DNA from: an uncultured Paenibacillus sp.
GTDB taxonomy: Bacteria > Bacillota > Bacilli > Paenibacillales > Paenibacillaceae
DNA: 64,000 nucleotides
Direction of reading: 5' to 3'
Assembly: GCA_937895345.1 (NCBI GenBank)
Contig: CALAWP010000066.1
Coordinates: 62,001 to 126,000, forward strand
Positions 32,019-40,274 of the stretch are shown here, one piece after another. The translations under genes were made by a program, and so were the position numbers. The notes under the pieces were generated by a model. The model ran no database searches. It had not been told where the DNA came from and saw only the letters and a list, made by a program, of their open reading frames with translations. How positions within the stretch are numbered: position 1 is the first letter of the stretch; each line of letters opens with the position of its first letter.

Positions 32019-32852
32019 TCAACCTTTGACCGCTCCGCCGACCAGTCCTTTAATAATGAACCGCTGAACAAATACGTACAGCAGCGTAATCGGAGCCGCG
32101 ATCATGATGGAGCCTGCAAACAGCTGCTGCCAGTTCGTCTGGTACTGCATCCGGAAAGCCATCAGCCCCGTCGGGAGCGTCCGCATGTCCGGCGAAGACA
32201 AATAAACGAGCGGATTGAAAAAATCGTTCCACGAGTTGAGGGCGATAATAATGACGCAGGTGGACGTTACCGGCAGCGTCAGCGGGAACACGACCTTCCA
32301 GAAGATGCTCATGGGCGAGCAGCCGTCGATAAGCGCCGCCTCCTCCACCTCCAGCGGAAACGCCCGGAAAAATTGCAGGTACAAAAAAATCGGCAGCGCC
32401 ATGCCGCCCGCGATCTGAATGATCGACAGCCCGAGGTGCGTGTTGAGCAAATGCAGCTCCCGCAGCAGCAGAAACGATTGAATCGTGCCCGCAAACCCCG
32501 GAAGAATAAGACCCATCAAAAAGAACGTAAAGATCAGATCCGATTTCCATGCCTTGCCGTGCCGCAGCGCGTATCCCGCCAGCATGCTCGCCAGAAGCGT
32601 GACGGATGTCGTCAGCGCGGCCACCGTCAGGCTGTTGCCGAAGTAGCGGACCAGATTGCCCGTTTGGACGGCGTCGGAGTAGTTGCTCCAATGAAACACA
32701 TCGGGCAGGGCCAGCGGATTCAGACTGCCCTTCGGGTCCTGCAGCGAGACGGTTGCCAGCACGAACAGCGGAACGATGACGCAGGCCAGAGCGCAGAAGG
32801 CCAGAGCGTACGAAGCGGCGGCTTTGATCCGGTTCATATCTTTTTCGCTCAA
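32019..32852 (-). CDS. CUT1 sugar ABC permease (MalG-type)
   Basis: A 277-residue permease with six membrane segments and the EAA motif EEAALIDGCSPMSIFWKVVFPL, typical of MalG-type carbohydrate permeases. The start is probably the TTG that overlaps the stop of the first permease (TTGA) eight bases after GGGAGG; an ATG five codons in is an alternative. It pairs with the MalF-type subunit. No ATPase gene is in the operon, so a shared MsmX-like ATPase encoded elsewhere is expected. Confidence 0.85.
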   Translation of the reverse strand: MSEKDMNRIKAAASYALAFCALACVIVPLFVLATVSLQDPKGSLNPLALPDVFHWSNYSDAVQTGNLVRYFGNSLTVAALTTSVTLLASMLAGYALRHGKAWKSDLIFTFFLMGLILPGFAGTIQSFLLLRELHLLNTHLGLSIIQIAGGMALPIFLYLQFFRAFPLEVEEAALIDGCSPMSIFWKVVFPLTLPVTSTCVIIIALNSWNDFFNPLVYLSSPDMRTLPTGLMAFRMQYQTNWQQLFAGSIMIAAPITLLYVFVQRFIIKGLVGGAVKG

Positions 32853-33730
32853 TTTTTGACCTCCCAACGGCTAAGCAGCCTGATCTGCACAAAGGTGACG
32901 GCCAGAATGAAGACGGACAAAATGATGGCCATCGCCGTGCCGTAGCCCGGCTGGGATGTGCGGAACGCAAACTGGAAGATGAGCGAGCCGAACACCTGGG
33001 TCGAGTTGGCCGGACCTCCCTGCGTCATGACCCATATATGCTCGAATTGCTTCAGATTGCCGATGACCGACAATACGGTATTGACCGTAATGGAAGGGAT
33101 GAGCAGCGGCAGCGTAATCCGGAAAAACTTCTGGAACGAACCCGCCCCGTCGATGCTGGCCGATTCGTAGATGTCCTGCGGAATGCTCTGCAAGCCCGCC
33201 ATATAAATCATCATGGAATAGCCGACATATTGCCAAATGATGACGAAAGCGACGGAATAGATCGCCAGATCGGGCCGGCCGAGCCAATCGACCGCCGCCA
33301 GCTGCTTAAGTCCGAGCAGCTCGAACAGCTTCGGCAGGAAGCCAACGAACGGAGAATACATGTAGCTCCATACATAACCGATTACGACGGTGTTCAGGAT
33401 GGCGGGATAAAAAATGACGGCCCTCATCCACGAGACGCCCTTCAGCTTCTGGTCCAGCACGACCGCCAGCAAAATCGCAAGAGTATGCTGCACCAGCAAA
33501 ACGACGACGGACAAAATCAATATATTTCGTAAAGCCGTCGTAAAAAGCGGATCGTTGAATACGGCAACGAAATTGTCCAGCCCCGTCCAGTTGGCCGAGA
33601 AGCTCAGCCCTTTCCAGTCGGTAAATCCGTAATAAAAACCGCTTAAGATCGGCGCCGCGTAAAATAATGCAAAAAGCAGAAAGGCAGGCGCCAGAAACAG
33701 CAAATACGTGCGTAGCGTTATAATCTTCAT
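32849..33730 (-). CDS. CUT1 sugar ABC permease (MalF-type)
   Basis: A 293-residue permease: six membrane helices, DIYESASIDGAGSFQKFFRITLPLL EAA motif. It opens MKIITLRTYLLFLAPAFLLF, as usual for Paenibacillus CUT1 importers. It follows the binding-protein gene after 69 bases that carry a hairpin. It forms the channel with the next permease. Confidence 0.88.
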   Translation of the reverse strand: MKIITLRTYLLFLAPAFLLFALFYAAPILSGFYYGFTDWKGLSFSANWTGLDNFVAVFNDPLFTTALRNILILSVVVLLVQHTLAILLAVVLDQKLKGVSWMRAVIFYPAILNTVVIGYVWSYMYSPFVGFLPKLFELLGLKQLAAVDWLGRPDLAIYSVAFVIIWQYVGYSMMIYMAGLQSIPQDIYESASIDGAGSFQKFFRITLPLLIPSITVNTVLSVIGNLKQFEHIWVMTQGGPANSTQVFGSLIFQFAFRTSQPGYGTAMAIILSVFILAVTFVQIRLLSRWEVKN

Positions 33731-33770
33731 GCGTACCTCCCCGGCTGCGGCTTCTGTGCGGAAGGAAGAA

Positions 33771-33790
33771 GGCCCGATCTCGACCGGGCC
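33771..33790 (-). terminator. Hairpin between binding protein and permease genes
   Basis: Leftward GGCCCG-8-CGGGCC stem followed by a pyrimidine-rich TTCTTCCTTCC tail, 10 bases after the binding-protein stop. Probably a partial terminator or RNA-stabilising stem that raises binding-protein levels. Confidence 0.5.
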
Positions 33791-33799
33791 CCTCCGATT

Positions 33800-35074
33800 C
33801 TAGTAATCCTTTTCCTGCGCCCGCTGCATCTCGGCCAGCAATTCGGCCGGAGCGGCATTTTGCTTGAGCAAAATCTTTTGAAGGATCGGGAAATATACCG
33901 GCTCCATCGACGGCGTCAGGCTGGGGAAGATGGACGTAATGTTGCTGTCGATAACCTGAGTCAGCTCGGCCGCGATCGGATGATAGCTCGACGAAGTTCC
34001 TCCCTTGACCGTAACGGCGGATTTCGTATCTTCAGACCACAGCCGCGCATTTTCGGGATCCGATATAAACGACATGAACAGCTTGACTTCCTCCGGATGC
34101 TTCGTCCATTTGACGGCCGTAAAAATGTTGTCGGATACGAGGTTGACGATGAGCGGCTCCCCCGTCTTGTTCAGCGGCACCGCAAACGCGCCGACTTCAA
34201 ACTCCTTGAAATCTTCGGGGAAGTCCTCCAGCGACCAGGTGCCCATCGGATACATGGCCGCCTTGCCTTCCTTGAACACTTGCTTGACCTGATCGTTGCC
34301 GAGGCCGACCGAGTTTTCGAGAAAATACCCTTTGTCCGCCAGCTCGATCAGCGGATCGAAGAAGTTCGCGAACTCCGGATCGGTCCATTTTTTCTCCCCC
34401 GAGGCGAGCAAATCGAAAATTTGCGGATTGTCGTTCTGATAGTAGCCGTAATTGCTGCTTGTGATGAACTGCGTCGCCCAAGCGTCTTTGCCGCCGGTAA
34501 TGATCGGAGCGATGCCGTTTTCCTTGATTGTGGCGCTGACCTCGAGCAGCTCGTCCCACGAAGTCGGAACCTCGAGCTTCAGTTCGTTGAAGATGTCTTT
34601 ATTGTAGAAGAAGACGACCGCATAGTAGTTGTAGGACGGTCCGTACGTCTTGCCGTCGACGGTGCCGACTTGCACCGCGGACTCCAGATAGTTGTCGAGC
34701 CACGGCTCGCCGGTCATATCCATCAGCACGTCCTGATCGGCATATTCGCGAAGCTGGTTCGGAAACATCCAGATCATGTCCATGTCCGCCTTGGACACGA
34801 TGCGCGTCCGAATGATTTCCCGGTACTGGTCCGCGATATGGTCATGCTCGATCGTAATATGCGGATAGGCGTCCTGGAATTTGGCGAGTACCGCCTGACT
34901 GATCGGATTCCAAGTCGTCAGCTTGAGCGTAACCGGCTCCGGCGTTCCCTCTCCGTTCCCCGCGCTGCGTTCTCCGTTTGTGCCGTTCCCTCCGTTGCCG
35001 CCGCCGCAAGCCGCCAGCATGGCGGTCAGCAGCAAAAATACGATGGCGAGACTCAACCTTTTCATTTTCGGCAA
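33800..35074 (-). CDS. CUT1 sugar-binding lipoprotein
   Basis: A 424-residue extracellular solute-binding protein family 1 lipoprotein: lipobox AMLAAC near residue 23, a Gly/Asn linker, then VTLKLTTWNPISQAVLAKF...PHITIEHDHIADQYRE. Domain features GAFAVPLNKTGEP and LWSEDTKSAVTV are family-like. TTG start at 35074 after GAGAGGG. First gene of the leftward operon. A 19-bp palindrome at 35133-35151 lies in its promoter region. The ligand is unknown, but the fucosidase in the operon points to a fucosylated oligosaccharide. Confidence 0.87.
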   Translation of the reverse strand: MPKMKRLSLAIVFLLLTAMLAACGGGNGGNGTNGERSAGNGEGTPEPVTLKLTTWNPISQAVLAKFQDAYPHITIEHDHIADQYREIIRTRIVSKADMDMIWMFPNQLREYADQDVLMDMTGEPWLDNYLESAVQVGTVDGKTYGPSYNYYAVVFFYNKDIFNELKLEVPTSWDELLEVSATIKENGIAPIITGGKDAWATQFITSSNYGYYQNDNPQIFDLLASGEKKWTDPEFANFFDPLIELADKGYFLENSVGLGNDQVKQVFKEGKAAMYPMGTWSLEDFPEDFKEFEVGAFAVPLNKTGEPLIVNLVSDNIFTAVKWTKHPEEVKLFMSFISDPENARLWSEDTKSAVTVKGGTSSSYHPIAAELTQVIDSNITSIFPSLTPSMEPVYFPILQKILLKQNAAPAELLAEMQRAQEKDY

Positions 35075-35132
35075 ATGACTGCACCCTCTCTTTGTTGGTT
35101 TGATGAGGCTACCGTTATTTTACAATGACGTT

Positions 35133-35151
35133 ATGTCACTTCATATCACAT
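35133..35151. promoter_or_regulatory. Palindromic operator copy 1 (ATGTCA-N7-TCACAT)
   Basis: One of four related 19-bp sites, located 59 bases upstream of the binding-protein start. It overlaps a shorter perfect TGAC-5-GTCA palindrome (35126-35138). The intergenic stretch 35075-35458 is AT-rich and otherwise shows no gene. Confidence 0.5.
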
Positions 35152-35269
35152 ATAATTGATCTTTCACCTATGAGTTTTAGCATTTTTTCCGTTTCTATCG
35201 GATTATAGGGTCAAATTTTAACGTTTTGTATATTCTTTTGTTTTTGGAACCGCTTTACCATGACCGATA

Positions 35270-35288
35270 ATGTTATGTTAAATTACAC
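35270..35288. promoter_or_regulatory. Palindromic operator copy 2, imperfect (ATGTTA-N7-TTACAC)
   Basis: The middle copy in the divergent 35075-35458 region; its last base departs from the TNACAT half-site. The weakest of the four sites. Confidence 0.35.
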
Positions 35289-35418
35289 AAATATCACTTT
35301 GTCAGTATTTCAATCACATCCCCCTTCTCGCTTTTTGCCTGTTTTGTATCAATCGACTAACTTCTCAGCGTTTTTCAGTCTTGTCATCCAATTATATACT
35401 GTACACCCCGGCTCATTG

Positions 35419-35437
35419 ATGTTAACTTTTATAACAT
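35419..35437. promoter_or_regulatory. Palindromic operator copy 3 (ATGTTA-N7-TAACAT)
   Basis: A perfect 6-7-6 palindrome ending 21 bases before the start codon of the PucR-family gene, a position expected for autorepression. Confidence 0.55.
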
Positions 35438-35458
35438 AAATATGAAAGGCGTGATTCG

Positions 35459-37120
35459 ATGTTATTGGCCGACCTGCTGAAACTGCCTGTTCTGTCCAAA
35501 GCGCAAGCCATTGCGGGTGCCGACGGCTTATCGAACCGCGAGGTGCTTTCCGTCAATATTATGGACGCCCCGGACATCGTAACGTTTCTAAAGAAAGGCG
35601 ATCTGCTCCTGACGAACGGCTACCTGCTGAAGGATCGGCCGGAGAAGTTTGCGGCATTCATTGCCGGTATGCACCGAAAAGGCTGCGCAGGACTGGCGAT
35701 CAAGACCAGGCGCTTCTCCCTCAGCATCCCCCGCGATGCGCTCGAGGAGGCGGACAAGCTGGGTTTCCCAATTTTGGAGCTGTCCATGATCGAAGCGACG
35801 CTCGGCGACCTGTTCCAGCAGACGACCGGCATTCTGCTGGACAACAAAAACGAGGAGCTGCATTACGCGCTGACCGTTCATAAACAATTTGCCGACATGG
35901 TCGTGCAAGGAGAAGGCCTCTCTACCATCATCGGCAAGCTGGCCGCGCTGCTGCAATCGCCGGTCCTCCTTCTGGACGACAAACGACGGCAGCTGGCGGC
36001 CTCACCGCATTTCGATCATCCCGAGCTGAACGAGCTGCCATCGCAGGCGGCCGAAGCCGCGGCCTCTCTGCCCATGGAGCTTGCCAGCCATGCCGCGTTG
36101 TGCTTTCCCCATGCCCGGCCTGCAGAGCTGCGGCACGCGGACGTCATTCCGATCCATACGTTCCGCCGAGAAGGGCATCTTCTCGCTTTCCACGGCGGAC
36201 GGACAAGGCCGGGGCCCGAATTGCTCGCATTCGAGCAAGCGGCCCATGTCATCGGCCTCGAGCTCGCCAAGAAACATGCCGTCAAGGAACGTTCCCGGCG
36301 ATACAAAAACGATTTCTTCTCCGATCTGATCGAAGGTTACGTAAGCACGGAGCAGGAGGCGCTGCACCGCGGCGCCAAATACGGCCTGCGCGCCGGCAGA
36401 CCCGCCATCCTGGTTCTCGCGAAGGAGGATGGCGCGGAGCGAAAAGGCGGCAGCCGGACGGCCGAGGAGCGGCTGAGCGCCGAGAGAGACCGGCACTACG
36501 AGGTGGTCAAACAGGCTTTATCCTTGTTGGAGGAGCCGTTTGTCCTGTTTTCCAAAAACGATCTGATCGGCGCACTATTCTTTCACGATCCAGAAAACTG
36601 GAACGAAGCTACATTTTTAAAGAGGCTGGAAGAAGCTGCCCGCTTGATAGACGACCGCGAAGGAATCGGCTTCTCGTTCGGCGTCGGCAATCCGATCGCC
36701 AGCGCGCTCGATCTGGGACTGTCGTACCGGGAGGCGCTGCAGGCGCTGGCAAGCGGCCGCCGCATGCACCGGAAAAGATTCGCGCAGCTGTATCGAACGA
36801 TGGATTTCGGCCGCCTGCTACGTATGCTTCCCTACGAAGAGATGGAACGGTATTACCTGGAAGCATTCAAGGACCTGCTCGGCCGCGGCGGCCATGACCG
36901 CGCCGAGCTCATAAGGACCTTAAAGGCGTATTACGATAACCATTGCAATCTCGTTGACACAGCCAAGGCGCTTTATGTTCACCGCAATACCGTCGTTTAC
37001 CGGCTGGAAAAATGCGAGAAATTGACGGGCCGAAGCCTTAAAGACGCCGAAGCCGCCTTCGGCTTTCAAGTCGCGTTCGCCATCGAGCCGATGCTGAAAC
37101 GCGACCCCTTTGGACGATAG
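35459..37120 (+). CDS. PucR-family transcriptional regulator
   Basis: A 553-residue regulator: N-terminal PucR domain (about 1-125; LLADLLKLPVLSKAQAIAGADGLSNREV, DLLLTNGY), a central GGDEF-like/CdaR-type region (about 290-440), and the C-terminal PucR HTH (LIRTLKAYYDNHCNLVDTAKALYVHRNTVVYRLEK). Such proteins control purine, amino-acid and other nitrogen catabolic genes in response to metabolites. It is divergent from the sugar operon and followed after 133 bases by the NitT-type operon. Shared palindromes suggest it regulates both. Confidence 0.88.
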   Translation: MLLADLLKLPVLSKAQAIAGADGLSNREVLSVNIMDAPDIVTFLKKGDLLLTNGYLLKDRPEKFAAFIAGMHRKGCAGLAIKTRRFSLSIPRDALEEADKLGFPILELSMIEATLGDLFQQTTGILLDNKNEELHYALTVHKQFADMVVQGEGLSTIIGKLAALLQSPVLLLDDKRRQLAASPHFDHPELNELPSQAAEAAASLPMELASHAALCFPHARPAELRHADVIPIHTFRREGHLLAFHGGRTRPGPELLAFEQAAHVIGLELAKKHAVKERSRRYKNDFFSDLIEGYVSTEQEALHRGAKYGLRAGRPAILVLAKEDGAERKGGSRTAEERLSAERDRHYEVVKQALSLLEEPFVLFSKNDLIGALFFHDPENWNEATFLKRLEEAARLIDDREGIGFSFGVGNPIASALDLGLSYREALQALASGRRMHRKRFAQLYRTMDFGRLLRMLPYEEMERYYLEAFKDLLGRGGHDRAELIRTLKAYYDNHCNLVDTAKALYVHRNTVVYRLEKCEKLTGRSLKDAEAAFGFQVAFAIEPMLKRDPFGR

Positions 37121-37200
37121 ATCCAATTTGCGATTTCAAATTTGTACGGATCGGCCGATGACGGAACTTCTTCCGGAGTTTAATATTAACACCATCAGTA

Positions 37201-37219
37201 ATGTCATATTTCCTGACAT
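37201..37219. promoter_or_regulatory. Palindromic operator copy 4 (ATGTCA-N7-TGACAT)
   Basis: A perfect 6-7-6 palindrome 34 bases before the ATPase start and about 20 bases before its ribosome-binding site, in the gap after the regulator gene. Same architecture as copies 1-3. Confidence 0.55.
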
Positions 37220-37253
37220 AAGATTAACGATTTATTCAAAAGGAGCTGAGAGC

Positions 37254-38084
37254 ATGCATGGATTAGCAGCTGCCGAATACCGTTCCGGGTTTCATAAGAA
37301 AGAACAAGCGGCAATCGCCGTTCGGGACGTTACCAAATCGTTCCTGAATACTGCGGGCGAAGAGATCCGCGTGCTGGACGGCATTTCGATGGAGATCCGT
37401 CAACGTGAATTCGTCAGCATCGTAGGACCGAGCGGTTGCGGCAAAAGCACGATCTTCAACATTATCGCCGGTCTGCTGGAACCGAGTTCCGGCTCCGTGC
37501 TGGTCGGTGGGGCCGACATCGGCCAGTCAACGGGACATGTCGGCTATATGATGCAGCGGGACCTGCTGCTGCCATGGAGAACGGTGCTCGACAATGTGAC
37601 CCTGGGCCTCGAGGTCCAAGGGATCGGCAAAAAGGATCGGCAAACCGCGGCGATGGATTATTTGAACCGCTACGGTCTCGACTCCTTCGCCAAAGCGTAT
37701 CCATCCGCCCTGTCGGGCGGCATGCGTCAGCGGGTCGCGCTGATCCGCACGCTGGTTACCCAACCGGACATCATCCTTTTGGATGAACCGTTCTCGGCGC
37801 TGGACTATCAGACCAGGCTGGTGCTTGAAGATGAGATTTTGTCGATTCTGCGAAACGAAGGCAAAACGGGCGTGCTGATTACCCATGACATCGAGGAGGC
37901 CATCTCCGTCTCCGACCGGGTCATCGTGATGAGCAAACGGCCGACATACGTGAAGCAAACGTATGAAGTCGGCTTGGCAGCCGAGCACGGATCGGCCATG
38001 AAAGCCCGCAGCGACGTCAGATTCAAATCGTTTTTCGAGCAAATTTGGTCCGAGCTGGACATTCAAATGGGGAGGTTAAGCTGA
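37254..38084 (+). CDS. NitT/TauT-family ABC ATPase
   Basis: A 276-residue ABC ATPase: Walker A GPSGCGKST, signature LSGGMRQR, Walker B IILLDEPFSALD, H-switch LITHDIEEAI, typical of SsuB/TauB/NrtD importers. The ATG at 37254 follows AAAAGGAGCTGAGAGC; the open frame extends further upstream without support. Its stop overlaps the permease ATG by one base. It energises uptake of a sulfonate-, nitrate- or pyrimidine-like compound; the substrate is not known. Confidence 0.88.
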   Translation: MHGLAAAEYRSGFHKKEQAAIAVRDVTKSFLNTAGEEIRVLDGISMEIRQREFVSIVGPSGCGKSTIFNIIAGLLEPSSGSVLVGGADIGQSTGHVGYMMQRDLLLPWRTVLDNVTLGLEVQGIGKKDRQTAAMDYLNRYGLDSFAKAYPSALSGGMRQRVALIRTLVTQPDIILLDEPFSALDYQTRLVLEDEILSILRNEGKTGVLITHDIEEAISVSDRVIVMSKRPTYVKQTYEVGLAAEHGSAMKARSDVRFKSFFEQIWSELDIQMGRLS

Positions 38085-38968
38085 TGGCAGGCACGACGGG
38101 AAAAATGGAGCTGAAGGCGGTCGGAGCAGTTCCCAAGAGCGGTAAGGGCCGAGGCCTCCATCCGCGTCGCTCGGCGGCGTTCAAGCAATGGAGCGTCGCG
38201 ATGCTGTGGCGTACCGCCGTCATCGCCGTTTTGTTGGGGACATGGGAAGCGCTGGTGCGGGCTGGAGCGGTTAATGCGTTTCTGATCGGCTCCCCGAGCG
38301 CCATCTTTCGGGCAGCCGTATCGATGCTCGAATCCGGGCAGCTGGCAACCGACGCTTACGCGACGGTAAAGGCAACGGTCGCCGGATTTGCGCTGGGCAG
38401 CCTGATCGGATCGATCGGAGGTCTGCTGCTGTGGTTTTCCAAGACGATCTCCCGCATTATAGATCCGTTCATTGTCGCGCTGAACGGGGTTCCGAAGATC
38501 GCACTCGCGCCAATGATCATTATCTGGTTCGGTTCGGGCTTGACGTCCAAGATCGTACTGGCCGCCGTCTCGACTTTTATTGTCGCTTTGATGTCGGCCT
38601 GCCAGGCCGCCCATCAAATCGACGAATCGCAAATCAACCTGATGAAGTCGTTCGGCGCGAGCAAGCTGCAAATTTTTACGAAAATTATTGTCCCTTCCTC
38701 GTTGCCCTGGATCATTTCCGCCTTCCGGATCAATATCGGGCTTGCGCTCGTATCGGTTGTCGGCGGCGAGTTTATCTCCTCGGACAAAGGACTCGGCCAT
38801 ATGATCTTTGTCGAGGGAAATCTGTTTAATTTACCCGCCGTTTGGGCAGGCGTCTTTACGCTGATGCTTGTGGCCGCGCTCCTGTATGCATGCGTCAGTA
38901 TTGCCGAAAACCGGCTGCTGCCATGGAACGAAACGAAAAGCAAAGCAAAACGAACCCCTTCCGTTTAA
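38084..38968 (+). CDS. NitT/TauT-family ABC permease
   Basis: A 294-residue permease with six membrane helices and the EAA-like loop INLMKSFGASKLQIFTKIIVPSSLP, characteristic of SsuC/TauC/ThiX proteins. RBS GGGGAGG; its ATG overlaps the ATPase stop. Translationally coupled middle gene of the importer. Confidence 0.88.
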   Translation: MAGTTGKMELKAVGAVPKSGKGRGLHPRRSAAFKQWSVAMLWRTAVIAVLLGTWEALVRAGAVNAFLIGSPSAIFRAAVSMLESGQLATDAYATVKATVAGFALGSLIGSIGGLLLWFSKTISRIIDPFIVALNGVPKIALAPMIIIWFGSGLTSKIVLAAVSTFIVALMSACQAAHQIDESQINLMKSFGASKLQIFTKIIVPSSLPWIISAFRINIGLALVSVVGGEFISSDKGLGHMIFVEGNLFNLPAVWAGVFTLMLVAALLYACVSIAENRLLPWNETKSKAKRTPSV

Positions 38969-39008
38969 CCAAAAAACACAACATTCATAATTCGAGGAGA
39001 CGATGCAA

Positions 39009-40061
39009 ATGGGAAACATAATGAAGTTGTCGGCAATTGTCCTGATCGGAACGTTGCTGTTAAGCGCATGCGGCGGAGCAAGAGGCGGCCATAACGGTAC
39101 ATCGGGCAACGGCGCCGGTGCAGGCGGATCGAAGGCGGACGTCCCGGCCGCGCAGACGGCCGCCCCGGCCAAGAAGGACGTCATTATGGTCAGCGAGGTT
39201 TACCATAATCTGCTCTACTTGCCGCTGTACGTGGCGAAGGAAAAAGGATTTTTGGAAGAAAACGGCATCGAAATCTCGTCCATCACGGCCGCAGGAAGCG
39301 GGCCCGCGGCGCTCGCCTCCGTCTTGTCCGGCGAATCGGCGTTCTCCTTCCACGGACCGGAGCATGTCGCCTTTGCCAGAGCGAAGGGCGGAGACGCCAA
39401 GTCGATCAGCATCCTGTCCGGAAGCGCGCCGGTATGGGCGGTCGCGCATGCCGGCACGACGATCGATTCGCCCCAAGACTTTGTCGGCAAAACGATCGTC
39501 ACCGGCATCGCGCCGACCAGCTCCAACAGCCTTCTCCGCAAGCTGTTTGCCGATAACGGCATCGACCTGGCCCGGGACGTTACGATCGTCGAAGTGCAGA
39601 ACGGCTCCGAGCTGGGCACGCTGTTGGCGGGCAAGGCCGACATCGCCGTCGTCTACGAGCCGCAGTTGGATCAAGGATTGGAACAGGGGCTGCATATCGT
39701 CTACGATTTTACGAAAGATTACCCGGACTTTGCCTTTGCCACGCTGAATACGACCGCCAAAGTCATCGAAGATTATCCGGATCTGGTCAAGCGAATGGTC
39801 GCCTCGCTGGAGGCCGCCCTCGACTATATTCATGCAGACCCGGCCGGTACGAAGGAAATCGCCAAGAAGGAATTCCCGAACCTGGACGGATCGGTCGTCG
39901 AAAGCGCGGTGCAGCGCATGATCGACAGCCAAGTGTATCCGAAGGACGGGACGCTGACCGAGTCGGCTTTTCAAACCGCCATCGACATGCAGAAGTTTAT
40001 TGGAAATCTCGAGAAGGACGTCGCCTACGGGGACATGGTCGACTCCAGCTTCATGCCGTAG
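39009..40061 (+). CDS. NMT1/THI5-type substrate-binding lipoprotein
   Basis: A 350-residue lipoprotein: lipobox LLLSAC, Gly/Asn-rich linker, then NMT1/SsuA-type fold (VYHNLLYLPLYVAKEKGFLEENGIEISSI; AFSFHGPEHVAFARAKGG; AHAGTTIDSPQDFVGKTIV). Relatives bind aromatic sulfonates, nitrate, taurine or thiamine pyrimidines. ATG 39009 lies nine bases after GAGGAG; ATG 39003 is possible but too close. Followed after 27 bases by a tiny gene and an amidase. Confidence 0.85.
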   Translation: MGNIMKLSAIVLIGTLLLSACGGARGGHNGTSGNGAGAGGSKADVPAAQTAAPAKKDVIMVSEVYHNLLYLPLYVAKEKGFLEENGIEISSITAAGSGPAALASVLSGESAFSFHGPEHVAFARAKGGDAKSISILSGSAPVWAVAHAGTTIDSPQDFVGKTIVTGIAPTSSNSLLRKLFADNGIDLARDVTIVEVQNGSELGTLLAGKADIAVVYEPQLDQGLEQGLHIVYDFTKDYPDFAFATLNTTAKVIEDYPDLVKRMVASLEAALDYIHADPAGTKEIAKKEFPNLDGSVVESAVQRMIDSQVYPKDGTLTESAFQTAIDMQKFIGNLEKDVAYGDMVDSSFMP

Positions 40062-40088
40062 GCCGAGAACAAGGAAAGGAGCATTCGC

Positions 40089-40274
40089 ATGCCTGAACGC
40101 CAACAGCAGGAATATGAAGCCTTTATCGCGCTTGAACACTCGAAGTATAAGGACGGGCATGTAACCCCGGAAGAAAGGGAGAGCTTCGCCGGCGACTTGC
40201 GGCTTATCCGCTCGTTCCTCCTTCCGGAGCATATCGCGCCCAACGCCGCTTACCGGGGGGAGATGAAGCCATGA
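40089..40274 (+). CDS. 61-residue protein, possible AtzG-like amidase partner
   Basis: A small soluble protein (ends SFLLPEHIAPNAAYRGEMKP) with a strong RBS (GGAAAGGAG) and a stop that overlaps the amidase start by four bases (ATGA). Position, size and the C-terminal Leu-Pro-x-x-x-x-Pro-Ala-Tyr-Arg pattern recall AtzG, the short subunit that AtzE-type amidases (1-carboxybiuret hydrolase) need for assembly. The match was judged by eye and is weak; treat as hypothetical. Confidence 0.6.
   Translation: MPERQQQEYEAFIALEHSKYKDGHVTPEERESFAGDLRLIRSFLLPEHIAPNAAYRGEMKP

Noticed and set aside
35245..35260. CcpA cre site (TGGAACCGCTTTACCA)
   Set aside because: It needs an extra base relative to the cre consensus and is not placed well relative to a start site.
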